A program made the position numbers and the translations under genes. Positions 7,405-15,473 of a stretch of DNA of 64,000 nucleotides are shown piece after piece; positions within the stretch are counted from its first letter, which is position 1, and the number at the start of each line of letters is the position of its first letter. The notes beneath the pieces are model-generated. The model searched no databases. It was not told the DNA's origin and saw only the letters and a program-made list of their open reading frames with translations. This DNA comes from Bacteroidota bacterium (lineage in GTDB: Bacteria; Bacteroidota; Bacteroidia; Flavobacteriales; Flavobacteriaceae), in assembly GCA_023387965.1 (NCBI GenBank), contig JAEWHE010000041.1, positions 1-64,000 on the forward strand, given 5' to 3'.

Positions 7405-10400
7405 TTGGAAAATAAATCGCTGATATACGACAAATTAGAAGCCTTCATCAAGAAGTTTTATACCAATGAACTCCTCAAAGGATTAATATTTTTTGTGGGT
7501 TTAGGATTGCTATATTTACTCTTCACGCTTTTTGTGGAATATTTTTTATGGCTGAAACCAACTGGAAGAACCATTTTATTCTGGCTTTTCATTGGAGTAG
7601 AAGTGTATTTATTATTCCGATTTATTTTGTTTCCGATTTTTAAATTATTCAAATTACAGAAAGGAATCGATTATAATGACGCTTCGCAAATCATCGGAAA
7701 CCATTTTCCGGAAGTCGATGATAAGCTGAAGAATTTTCTGCAATTAGCCAATTCGGAACGAAACTCAAATTCTGAATTATTGCTGGCTTCAATCGATCAA
7801 AAAGCAAAAAATTTAAACCCAATTCCATTTGGAAACGCCATTAGTTTTAAAGGAAATGTAAAATATTTACCTTGGGCTGCGATTCCGGTTTTATTGATTA
7901 TATTTTTCTTAATTTCCGGAAATAGCGATGTAATTACCCAGAGTTTTACGCGTGTTGTCAACTATAACGAGCGTTACACGCCTCCGGCTCCATTTGTGTT
8001 TCAGGTAGAAAATAAATCTTTGCAAACCGAACAAGGCAATGATTTTGTTTTAAAAATTAAAACCGTGGGAAAAGTCGTTCCGGAAAATGCGATGATTTAC
8101 CTGGATGGCGAAAGTTATTTTATGGAAATGATCGAACCCGGAATCTTCGAATATAAATTTTCCCAACCAACCGAGAACAAAAATTTTCACGTAGAAGCCA
8201 ATCAAATTACTTCACAAAATTACCAACTGAATGTGGTGGCAGTTCCCACAATTTCTAATTTTAAAATGGTTTTGCAGTTTCCTTCATATTTGAAAAGAAA
8301 GCCCGAAACCGTTGAAGGTTCAGGAAACGCTGTCGTTCCGGAAGGTACAAATGTAATTTGGCAGGTTTCGGCTTTGGCAACAAATAAAGTGGAATGGTCT
8401 GATGGGACTCATTTTTCATCTTTTGCCCAAAACGAAGCTACTTTTCAAATCTCAAAAAGAATCAACCAAAATACAGATTACCAGATTCTTACGTCCAACA
8501 AAAACATCAAACACCACGAAAAATTAAACTATCAAATCACAACCGTTAAGGATCAATTTCCAACAATTTCTGCCAGTCACGCTCCTGATAGCTTGAAACT
8601 GGAACAAAACGTAATCGTCGGGCAGGTTTCGGATGATTATGGTTTAAGCAAATTGCAAATTGTTTATTATCCAAAAGGTCAAGAAAAACAAGCCAAACGT
8701 GCGAATCTTTCAATAAAAACAGCCAATTTTTACCAGTTCGTTTTTCGCTTCCCCGGTAATTTACAATTAATGGAAGGCGTTTCTTACGATTATTATTTTG
8801 AGATTTTTGATAACGATGTTTTACACCAATTCAAATCAACAAAATCATCAGTTTTTTCTGATAGAATTAGTACGCTTGAAGAAAAGCAGCAACAGAATTT
8901 GCAACAGCAAAATAATAATATTAACTCCCTTCAAAAATCAATCAAAGACCAAGATAAGCAATTATCAGAATTAGAAAAGTTGCAAAAATTAGGCAAGGAA
9001 ACGCAATCGCTTGAACATAAAGATTTGCAAAAAATAAATGATTTCATCCAACGCCAAAAACAGCAAGAGCAAATGATGAAAGAGTTTTCTAAAAAGCTCG
9101 AAAACAATTTGGATAAATTTAAAGCCGACGAAAAAGATCCGCAAAAAGAAGAACTGCAAAAACGTTTAGAGAATGCGGAAAAAGAAGCGGAGAAAAATGA
9201 AAAGCTTTTGGACGAACTCAAAAAATTATCAGAGAAACTGAAAGAGGAGGAGTTGTTTGATAAAATGGATAAATTTAAGCAAGCTGGAAAAAATCAGGCC
9301 AAAAATTTAGAACAATTGGTGGAATTGACCAAGCGTTTTTACGTTCAGAAAAAAGCGGAACAGTTGGCTGAAAAGTTAGAAAAACTCGCTGAGAAACAAG
9401 AAAAGTTATCGCAAAATGATCAGCAGAATTCCGCCGAAAAGCAGGATCAAATCCAAAAAGAATTTGACCAAATTCAAAAAGAACTAAAAGATTTACAAAA
9501 GGAAAATCAGGATTTAAAAAAGCCAATGGAACTTCCTAGTGTTGAAAAAACAGAGCAAAGCATCGAGCAAGATATGCAGAATGCTTCTGACGAACTAAAA
9601 AAAGACAACAAACCCAAGGCGAAACCCAAACAAAAAAGTGCGGCTCAAAAAATGAAGCAAATGAGCGGCAATATGAAAGACATGATGATGGGTGGCGAGA
9701 AAGAACAATTGGAAGAAGACGTTAAAATGTTGCGTCAAATTCTCGATAATTTACTTGCTTATTCCTTTGCCCAAGAAGATGTAATGCGGGAATTCAAAAC
9801 GCAAAAACGTGGTTCGCTTTCGTTTAACAAACATCTCAAAATCCAACAAGATTTAAAGCAACAGTTCAAGCACGTTGATGATAGTTTGTTTGCCATGTCG
9901 CTTCGAAATCCAAAAATCGCTGAAGAAGTAACCAAAGAAATCGGGAACGTACATTACAGCATTGACAAAGCGTTAGAAACGCTTGTCGAAGCGCAAATTT
10001 CCAAAGGTGTTTCGCATCAGCAATACGCGGTTTCGTCAGCAAATAAATTAGCGGATTTTTTAAGCAACGCTCTAAATAATATGCAAATGCAGATGGCTGG
10101 AATGGGAATGGGCAAGCCAAAACCAGGACAAGGTCAAGGAATGCAATTGCCCGATATCATTCAGAAACAACAAGGACTTGGCGAGAAAATGAAAGACGGC
10201 ATGGAAGATGGTGAAGGAGAAGATGGAAAAAAGGAAGGCGAGGGTAAACAAGGCGAGCAACCCGGGAAAGGCAAAGATGGCAAGTCTGGAAAGAACGGGA
10301 CGCAAGGAAATGACGGGGAAGGAAACGCTGAAAAAATTCTTGAGATTTACAAAGAACAACAACGCCTTCGTGAAGCGCTTCAAAACGAATTGCAGAAAAA

Positions 10401-10731
10401 CGGAATGGGAAACAGCGGTCAAAGTACCCTTAATCAAATGAAACAAATTGAAAAAGATTTGCTCAACAAAGGCTTCCGAAACGAAACGCTTCAAAAAATG
10501 CGCAACCTCAAACACGAACTTTTAAAACTCGAAAAAGCCATTCAGCAGCAAGGCGAAGACACTAAACGCCAATCGCAAACAAACAAAAAAGACTACGGTT
10601 CGCAACCCGGCGAAATTCCGCCAGCTTTACGCCAATATTTAAATAGTATTGAAATATTAAACAGGCAATCACTACCTTTGCGGCCAAATTACAACCAAAA
10701 GGTTCAAGAATATTTTAAAAACAATGATTAG
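7405..10731 (+). CDS. DUF4175 family coiled-coil membrane protein
   Basis: A 1108-residue protein of the Bacteroidota DUF4175 family. Three membrane segments (about 22-46, 52-78 and 152-172) are followed by an extracytoplasmic beta-rich region (about 190-480). A very long coiled coil follows (about 485-800, rich in Gln, Lys and Glu), then a Gly/Lys/Glu-rich low-complexity linker (about 890-975, MGMGKPKPGQGQGM) and a helical end. The start codon is TTG; no ATG is available before the first membrane segment. Its end overlaps ybeY by 8 nt. Function is unknown; a role in envelope architecture is plausible from the topology only. Its start is preceded by the short-word repeat at 7259-7364. Confidence 0.82.
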   Translation: MENKSLIYDKLEAFIKKFYTNELLKGLIFFVGLGLLYLLFTLFVEYFLWLKPTGRTILFWLFIGVEVYLLFRFILFPIFKLFKLQKGIDYNDASQIIGNHFPEVDDKLKNFLQLANSERNSNSELLLASIDQKAKNLNPIPFGNAISFKGNVKYLPWAAIPVLLIIFFLISGNSDVITQSFTRVVNYNERYTPPAPFVFQVENKSLQTEQGNDFVLKIKTVGKVVPENAMIYLDGESYFMEMIEPGIFEYKFSQPTENKNFHVEANQITSQNYQLNVVAVPTISNFKMVLQFPSYLKRKPETVEGSGNAVVPEGTNVIWQVSALATNKVEWSDGTHFSSFAQNEATFQISKRINQNTDYQILTSNKNIKHHEKLNYQITTVKDQFPTISASHAPDSLKLEQNVIVGQVSDDYGLSKLQIVYYPKGQEKQAKRANLSIKTANFYQFVFRFPGNLQLMEGVSYDYYFEIFDNDVLHQFKSTKSSVFSDRISTLEEKQQQNLQQQNNNINSLQKSIKDQDKQLSELEKLQKLGKETQSLEHKDLQKINDFIQRQKQQEQMMKEFSKKLENNLDKFKADEKDPQKEELQKRLENAEKEAEKNEKLLDELKKLSEKLKEEELFDKMDKFKQAGKNQAKNLEQLVELTKRFYVQKKAEQLAEKLEKLAEKQEKLSQNDQQNSAEKQDQIQKEFDQIQKELKDLQKENQDLKKPMELPSVEKTEQSIEQDMQNASDELKKDNKPKAKPKQKSAAQKMKQMSGNMKDMMMGGEKEQLEEDVKMLRQILDNLLAYSFAQEDVMREFKTQKRGSLSFNKHLKIQQDLKQQFKHVDDSLFAMSLRNPKIAEEVTKEIGNVHYSIDKALETLVEAQISKGVSHQQYAVSSANKLADFLSNALNNMQMQMAGMGMGKPKPGQGQGMQLPDIIQKQQGLGEKMKDGMEDGEGEDGKKEGEGKQGEQPGKGKDGKSGKNGTQGNDGEGNAEKILEIYKEQQRLREALQNELQKNGMGNSGQSTLNQMKQIEKDLLNKGFRNETLQKMRNLKHELLKLEKAIQQQGEDTKRQSQTNKKDYGSQPGEIPPALRQYLNSIEILNRQSLPLRPNYNQKVQEYFKNND

Positions 10732-11143
10732 TTTTAACTACGAAACCGATTTTGAACTCGCAAATGAGGCCGATTTTTCCAATTGGATTTCGCGTGTCAT
10801 TGCGTCAGAAAATAAAACCGAAGGCGAGATTAATTATATTTTTTGCAACGACGATTACCTGCACCAAATCAATCTCGAGTACCTCAATCATGACACGCTA
10901 ACCGACATCATCAGCTTCGATTATTCCGTAGGAAACGAAATCCACGGCGATATTTACATATCCGTAGAACGCGTTGCCGACAATGCCCAAGATTTCGAGG
11001 TATCTTTCGAGGAAGAACTTCGTCGCGTCATCATTCACGGCGTTTTGCACTATTGCGGATACAAAGACAAATCACCCGAACAAGAGGTTTTGATGCGCCA
11101 AAAAGAAGACGAAAAAATAGCGATGTTCCACGTGGAACAATAA
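10724..11143 (+). CDS. ybeY: Endoribonuclease YbeY (rRNA maturation)
   Basis: This 139-residue protein has the UPF0054 signature LNHDTLTDIISFDYS and the metal motif HGVLHYCGYKDKS near residues 105-117. YbeY is a zinc endoribonuclease acting in 16S rRNA maturation and ribosome quality control. The third metal ligand, His in E. coli, is Asp here (GYKD), which I believe is common in Bacteroidota. The last residues, MFHVEQ, are encoded by a parS-like 16-mer (11124-11139). It overlaps the DUF4175 gene and is translationally coupled to it. Confidence 0.9.
   Translation: MISFNYETDFELANEADFSNWISRVIASENKTEGEINYIFCNDDYLHQINLEYLNHDTLTDIISFDYSVGNEIHGDIYISVERVADNAQDFEVSFEEELRRVIIHGVLHYCGYKDKSPEQEVLMRQKEDEKIAMFHVEQ
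11124..11139. other. parS-like centromere site 1
   Basis: TGTTCCACGTGGAACA is a perfect 16-bp palindrome matching the bacterial parS pattern TGTTnCACGTGnAACA bound by ParB. It lies inside the 3' end of ybeY and encodes FHVE. Confidence 0.85.
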
Positions 11144-11156
11144 TTAATTTTCTTTG

Positions 11157-11310
11157 AAGCGAATGGCTTGGTTTTTGTTTGTTATCGCAATTCCCGCTTT
11201 CCGAAATATCTTTTTGGCTTCCGCTATCGCTTCAACCAAAAAGGATATTTTATATAATCGGGGCTATTGGAAAAACGGGGTTTCATTTCAGAAATCTTTA
11301 GGATAAAAAA
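11157..11310 (+). repeat. REP-like dispersed element, copy 2
   Basis: It reads GAAGCGAA, then TTCCCGCTTTCCG, then an AAATATCTTTTTGG/CCAAAAAGGATATTT palindrome around TTCCGCTATCGCTTCAA, then ATAATCGGGGCTATT. It sits between ybeY and mnmG, flanked by two parS-like sites. Confidence 0.7.
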
Positions 11311-11314
11311 ACAC

Positions 11315-11330
11315 TGTTCCACGTGGAACA
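11315..11330. other. parS-like centromere site 2
   Basis: TGTTCCACGTGGAACA, identical to site 1, lies 20 bp upstream of the mnmG start. A GTG inside it opens a longer frame for mnmG, but the site explains that sequence better than a start codon does. Confidence 0.88.
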
Positions 11331-11338
11331 AAATAATT

Positions 11339-11344
11339 TAGGAG
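11339..11344 (+). promoter_or_regulatory. Strong ribosome-binding site of mnmG
   Basis: AGGAGG stands 5 nt before the ATG at 11350 and fixes that start. Good Shine-Dalgarno sequences are rare elsewhere in the window. Confidence 0.7.
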
Positions 11345-11349
11345 GAAAA

Positions 11350-13221
11350 ATGTTTCAAGATAGATACGATGTAATAGTAGTTGGTGCCGGACACGCTGGC
11401 TCAGAAGCTGCGGCTGCTGCGGCAAACCTCGGCTCCAAAACTTTGTTGGTTACCATGAGTTTGCAAAACATTGCACAAATGTCGTGTAATCCTGCAATGG
11501 GAGGAATTGCCAAAGGCCAAATCGTTCGCGAAATCGATGCTTTGGGTGGTTATTCCGGAATTGTGTCAGACAAAACCGCTATTCAATTCAAAATGCTTAA
11601 CAAATCCAAGGGTCCCGCAATGTGGTCTCCAAGAGTTCAAAGTGACAGAATGCGTTTCGCTGAAGAATGGCGTTTAATGTTGGAGCAAACTCCAAACCTG
11701 GATTTTTATCAAGAAATGGTTCGCGGATTGCTCATCGAAAACCACAAAGTCACCGGAATTGTCACTTCATTAGGAGTGGAGATTAAAGCCAAATCAGTTG
11801 TCTTAACTAACGGAACTTTCTTAAACGGATTGATTCATATTGGCGAAAAACAATTTGGCGGCGGTAGAGCAGGAGAAGGAGCGGCTTACGGAATAACCGA
11901 AGATTTAGTTCGGGCTGGTTTTACCGCCGGACGAATGAAAACCGGAACACCACCACGTGTTGACGGTCGTTCTTTGAATTATCCAAAAATGACGGAACAA
12001 CCTGGTGACGAAAAGCCGGGAAAATTTTCCTATGCTAACGTAACAAAACCTTTGGCTGTTCAAAAAGCGTGTCACATGACTTATACTTCGCCATTGGTTC
12101 ACGATGTTTTGCGCGAAGGTTTTGATCGTTCACCAATGTTTAATGGTCGAATTCAAAGTTTGGGACCAAGATATTGTCCGTCAATTGAAGATAAAATCAA
12201 CCGCTTTGCGGATAAAGACCGTCATCAATTATTCGTTGAACCGGAAGGCTGGAATACGGTAGAAGTTTACGTAAATGGATTTTCCACTTCGTTGCCAGAG
12301 GAGGTTCAATTTAAAGCGTTACGTTCCGTTGAAGGGTTCGAAAATGTAAAATTTTTCCGTCCGGGATACGCAATCGAATATGACTATTTTCCGCCAACGC
12401 AATTAAAACATACGTTAGAAACTAAATTAGTTGAAAATCTTTATTTCGCCGGACAAATTAACGGTACAACGGGTTACGAAGAGGCAGCTTCTCAAGGTTT
12501 AATGGCGGGAATTAACGCACATTTAAAAGTTCACGAGCAAGATCCATTGATCTTAAAGCGAGATGAAGCTTACATTGGTGTTTTAATCGATGATTTAATT
12601 ACGAAAGGCACGGAGGAGCCTTACAGAATGTTTACATCACGAGCGGAATACAGAACGCTTTTACGACAAGATAATGCTGATTTCCGTTTAACGCCAAAAT
12701 CGCATGAAATTGGTTTGGCAAGCGACGAACGTTTGCGTCAAATGGAAAAAAAGCAAAAACAATCGAACGATTTGGTTGAGTTTTTCAAAGAAACCTCAGT
12801 TACTGTCGCGGAAACCAATCCAATTTTGGAAGCAAACGGATCTGCTGCAATTTCGCAATCGGACAAAATGTTTAAGATATTTTCTCGTCCGCAGATTAAT
12901 TTAGATGATTTTCTGAAATTCGAGAAAGTGGCAAATTATGTCGCGGAAAGAGAATTAGACGAAGAAATTTTGGAACAAGCCGAAATTCAGGTGAAATATT
13001 CGGGGTATATTGAAAAAGAAAAAAATAACGCTGATAAATTGACGCGTTTGGAGGAAATTCGAATCCCTGAAAATTTTGATTATGACAAAATAAAATCGCT
13101 TTCGTTTGAAGCGAGAGAAAAGTTTAAAAAGATTCGACCTGTAACTTTATCGCAAGCTTCAAGAATTAGCGGCGTTTCGCCAAGCGATATTTCAGTTCTA
13201 TTAATTCACATGGGAAGATAA
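11350..13221 (+). CDS. mnmG: tRNA uridine-5-carboxymethylaminomethyl synthesis enzyme MnmG (GidA)
   Basis: A 623-residue FAD enzyme that, with the GTPase MnmE, installs the cmnm5 group at wobble U34 of tRNAs. The dinucleotide fold VVGAGHAGSEAA is at the N-terminus (about residues 10-21). CNPAMGGIAKGQIVREID and GTFLNGLIHIGE are MnmG hallmarks, and the C-terminal helical domain ends ARISGVSPSDISVLLIHMGR. I start at ATG 11350 because AGGAGG stands 6 nt upstream, an unusually strong ribosome site for this phylum. The frame can extend to a GTG at 11323 inside a parS-like site. Its stop overlaps the next start as TAATG. Confidence 0.95.
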   Translation: MFQDRYDVIVVGAGHAGSEAAAAAANLGSKTLLVTMSLQNIAQMSCNPAMGGIAKGQIVREIDALGGYSGIVSDKTAIQFKMLNKSKGPAMWSPRVQSDRMRFAEEWRLMLEQTPNLDFYQEMVRGLLIENHKVTGIVTSLGVEIKAKSVVLTNGTFLNGLIHIGEKQFGGGRAGEGAAYGITEDLVRAGFTAGRMKTGTPPRVDGRSLNYPKMTEQPGDEKPGKFSYANVTKPLAVQKACHMTYTSPLVHDVLREGFDRSPMFNGRIQSLGPRYCPSIEDKINRFADKDRHQLFVEPEGWNTVEVYVNGFSTSLPEEVQFKALRSVEGFENVKFFRPGYAIEYDYFPPTQLKHTLETKLVENLYFAGQINGTTGYEEAASQGLMAGINAHLKVHEQDPLILKRDEAYIGVLIDDLITKGTEEPYRMFTSRAEYRTLLRQDNADFRLTPKSHEIGLASDERLRQMEKKQKQSNDLVEFFKETSVTVAETNPILEANGSAAISQSDKMFKIFSRPQINLDDFLKFEKVANYVAERELDEEILEQAEIQVKYSGYIEKEKNNADKLTRLEEIRIPENFDYDKIKSLSFEAREKFKKIRPVTLSQASRISGVSPSDISVLLIHMGR

Positions 13222-13739
13222 TGTTTCACGTGGAACGAAAATATAAATCCTTTTATCCATCGGTGTTGCCGATTATTTTCGCTGTGTTTTTTTTATTTTC
13301 GTCTTGTGGTATTGGTAAAATTGGATATCAAATCGACGATTATTACATAGCTGAAAATGGTAAAGAAATTTTGGGAACAAAGCCTTTAAACGCTTTTGTA
13401 TTTGAGAATAATTTGCGAAATGTGCCGTTCCAGCAATTTTTAGCGGTAAAGTATCAATTGAATAATTTTTTCGCAAATGAATTTTGGATTACAATTAATG
13501 AAACGCGATTTAAACTCATTGTTTACGAGCACAACGAATTTGAAAAATACTTTGGATATAATAACTTTGCCGCAATAAATAAAGAAAACGTTGCAAATGT
13601 AGTGGGAAATCAGCCGCCGTTTTTGGCTGTCTCTATGGTAAGTGACCATAATGAAGATTGTTTAAATCCAAATTCGCTCTATTATCAAATTGCCACACAA
13701 TATTTAAAAAATTTAAAAGACGAATACCTTAATTTTTAA
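13221..13739 (+). CDS. Hypothetical lipoprotein
   Basis: A 172-residue protein with a lipoprotein signal: a basic N-region, a hydrophobic core and the lipobox LFSSC at about residues 26-30, so it is probably anchored in the outer membrane. I do not recognise the mature domain. Its ATG overlaps the mnmG stop, and the start codon lies at the edge of a third parS-like site, so its first residues read MFHVER. The methyltransferase gene begins directly after its stop codon. Operon position suggests co-expression with mnmG but says little about function. Confidence 0.65.
   Translation: MFHVERKYKSFYPSVLPIIFAVFFLFSSCGIGKIGYQIDDYYIAENGKEILGTKPLNAFVFENNLRNVPFQQFLAVKYQLNNFFANEFWITINETRFKLIVYEHNEFEKYFGYNNFAAINKENVANVVGNQPPFLAVSMVSDHNEDCLNPNSLYYQIATQYLKNLKDEYLNF
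13222..13237. other. parS-like centromere site 3 (one mismatch)
   Basis: TGTTTCACGTGGAACG matches 15 of 16 positions of the parS pattern TGTTnCACGTGnAACA. It overlaps the mnmG stop and lipoprotein start, 1.9 kb from site 2. Confidence 0.75.
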
Positions 13740-14582
13740 ATGAAAGATTTTTTAAAAGTTACCGATCATTCCGTTTCCAAAGAAACATTTAACTTGGTGC
13801 TTCATCCAGAATTAGATTTGTTGCAAACTATTCCTGCTCCAAACACTTCAGATTTGCCTAAATACTATGAAAGCGAGGATTATATTTCGCATACGGATGG
13901 CAAGCGTTCGATGTTTGAAAAAATGTACCATGTCGTAAAAAATATCGCTTTAGACGAAAAAATTTCACTGATTAACGCCGAAAGCGATAAAGGAAATTTG
14001 CTGGATTTAGGTGCCGGAACTGGGGATTTTTTATTAACTGCCAAAAATAATGATTGGAATACGGTTGGAGTTGAACCCAATGAAAAAGCGAGGGCTATAG
14101 GTGCTCAAAAGGGATTGGAATTTTTTCCTGAAACTAATAACCTCGAAGATCATTCATTTGATGTGATTACCATGTGGCACGTTTTAGAACACGTTCCTGA
14201 TTATAATTTACAAATTGAAGAACTGAAACGATTGCTAAAACCAGATGGCGTTTTGATTGTTGCGGTTCCAAATTTTAATTCTTTCGATGCTCATTATTAC
14301 AAAGAATTTTGGGCTGCTTATGATGTTCCGAGACATCTTTGGCATTTTTCCAAAACAGCAATCAAAAAAATATTTGCCAATCATGACATGAAAGTTGCCG
14401 ATATTTTGCCTATGAAATTCGATGCATTTTATGTGAGTTTACTTTCTGAAAAATACAAAACCGGAAAAATGAATTTTCTAAAAGCATTTCGTATCGGATT
14501 AAAGTCAAATCGAATGGCGAGCCGCACTTTTGAGTATTCTTCACTAATTTATGTCATCAGAAACAACAAAAACGCAAAATAA
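13740..14582 (+). CDS. Class I SAM-dependent methyltransferase
   Basis: This 280-residue protein carries the Rossmann methyltransferase motif I LLDLGAGTGDFL (about residues 88-99), the acidic residue after strand 2 (VGVEPNEKA), and motif IV/post-I ITMWHVLEHVPD. The C-terminal half (RHLWHFSKTAIKKIF) is typical of the Methyltransf_23 type often seen with surface-glycan or ubiquinone-like methylation. The substrate cannot be told from the sequence. It begins immediately after the lipoprotein stop codon, so it is in the same operon. Confidence 0.8.
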   Translation: MKDFLKVTDHSVSKETFNLVLHPELDLLQTIPAPNTSDLPKYYESEDYISHTDGKRSMFEKMYHVVKNIALDEKISLINAESDKGNLLDLGAGTGDFLLTAKNNDWNTVGVEPNEKARAIGAQKGLEFFPETNNLEDHSFDVITMWHVLEHVPDYNLQIEELKRLLKPDGVLIVAVPNFNSFDAHYYKEFWAAYDVPRHLWHFSKTAIKKIFANHDMKVADILPMKFDAFYVSLLSEKYKTGKMNFLKAFRIGLKSNRMASRTFEYSSLIYVIRNNKNAK

Positions 14583-14774
14583 GGCGCATTTTTGGATTTA
14601 ATCCATACAATTCAGGTAAAACCATTGCTTTCAAAAATAAATCGAATAGAAGCTATTTTATGAAGTTATTTTCTATCAGGATAATTTATTGATAATTTTA
14701 GATCTATAAATAAATTTAATAGTCAAGATTGCAATGATAATTTTATACAAAACCAGTTTCTGATTATTTTTTTT

Positions 14775-14782
14775 TATTTTTG
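14775..14782 (+). promoter_or_regulatory. Putative -7 promoter element of the OmpH-like gene
   Basis: TATTTTTG fits TAnnTTTG and lies 21 nt before the ATG at 14804. Confidence 0.5.
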
Positions 14783-14803
14783 AACCCAGAAAAAATTTAA
14801 ACA

Positions 14804-15388
14804 ATGAAAAAAACAATTGTTGCATTTGCAATAGCCTTCAGTTTGTTTTCGTGCAACAAAGAAGAGCAAGCCAAAACCGCTACCGAAAAAACCGCTTACG
14901 TGAACACGGTAGAATTAATGGAAAAATATACTGAATCTAAAGATCTTCAAGCCAAATATAAGCAAAAAGGCGAAACTATGGGAAGAGAATTAGACCAGCA
15001 AGTAAAACGTTTCCAAGAAGAAGCACAAAATTTTCAAAGAAACGCACAAGCTAACGGACAAGAATGGGCTCAAAGAAAAGGAGCTGAATTGCAAAAACGT
15101 GAGCAAGAATTGACTTATGCACAACAATCAATGATGCGTCAATTGCAAGATGAAAGCGGTGTTGAAATGGATTCAATGAAAAGCCGTATGAAAAAATTCA
15201 TCCAAGATTACGGTAAGAAAAACGGTTACACTTACATTTACGGAACCGGCGAAGCGTCTACCATTTTGTATGGAAAAGACGGTTTAGACATCACCGAAAA
15301 AATCTTAAAAGAGCTGAACGACAACTATAAAATGCCGGCAAAAGAAGAAGAAAAAGCACCGGCAACAACCGAAGCCGAAAAAAAATAA
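14804..15388 (+). CDS. OmpH/Skp-family periplasmic chaperone (lipoprotein form)
   Basis: A 194-residue protein with a signal peptide ending in the lipobox LFSC (about residues 14-17). It has an OmpH/Skp-like body: a strand near YVNTVELMEKY, a long coiled coil (about 40-130, KRFQEEAQNFQRNAQANGQ), and the closing strands YTYIYGTGEASTILYGKDGLDIT. Skp-like proteins carry outer-membrane proteins through the periplasm; lipid anchoring would tether this one to a membrane. The acidic Lys/Glu-rich tail (about 177-194) is low complexity. It has its own promoter and terminator. Confidence 0.82.
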   Translation: MKKTIVAFAIAFSLFSCNKEEQAKTATEKTAYVNTVELMEKYTESKDLQAKYKQKGETMGRELDQQVKRFQEEAQNFQRNAQANGQEWAQRKGAELQKREQELTYAQQSMMRQLQDESGVEMDSMKSRMKKFIQDYGKKNGYTYIYGTGEASTILYGKDGLDITEKILKELNDNYKMPAKEEEKAPATTEAEKK

Positions 15389-15394
15389 AACACT

Positions 15395-15424
15395 AACCTC
15401 CGCAATTCCGGAGGTTTTTTTTTG
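15395..15424 (+). terminator. Terminator after the OmpH-like gene
   Basis: AACCTCCG and CGGAGGTT form a stem around CAATTC and are followed by a run of eight or more T. Confidence 0.85.
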
Positions 15425-15473
15425 CAAGCTCATTACAAAATTGTATTTTTCCGCTTACGCAAAATATACGCAG

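Noticed and set aside
10072..10515. A 147-codon minus-strand frame inside the DUF4175 gene
   Set aside because: It is the antisense of a Gly/Lys/Glu-rich low-complexity stretch; such stretches open long antisense frames by composition alone.
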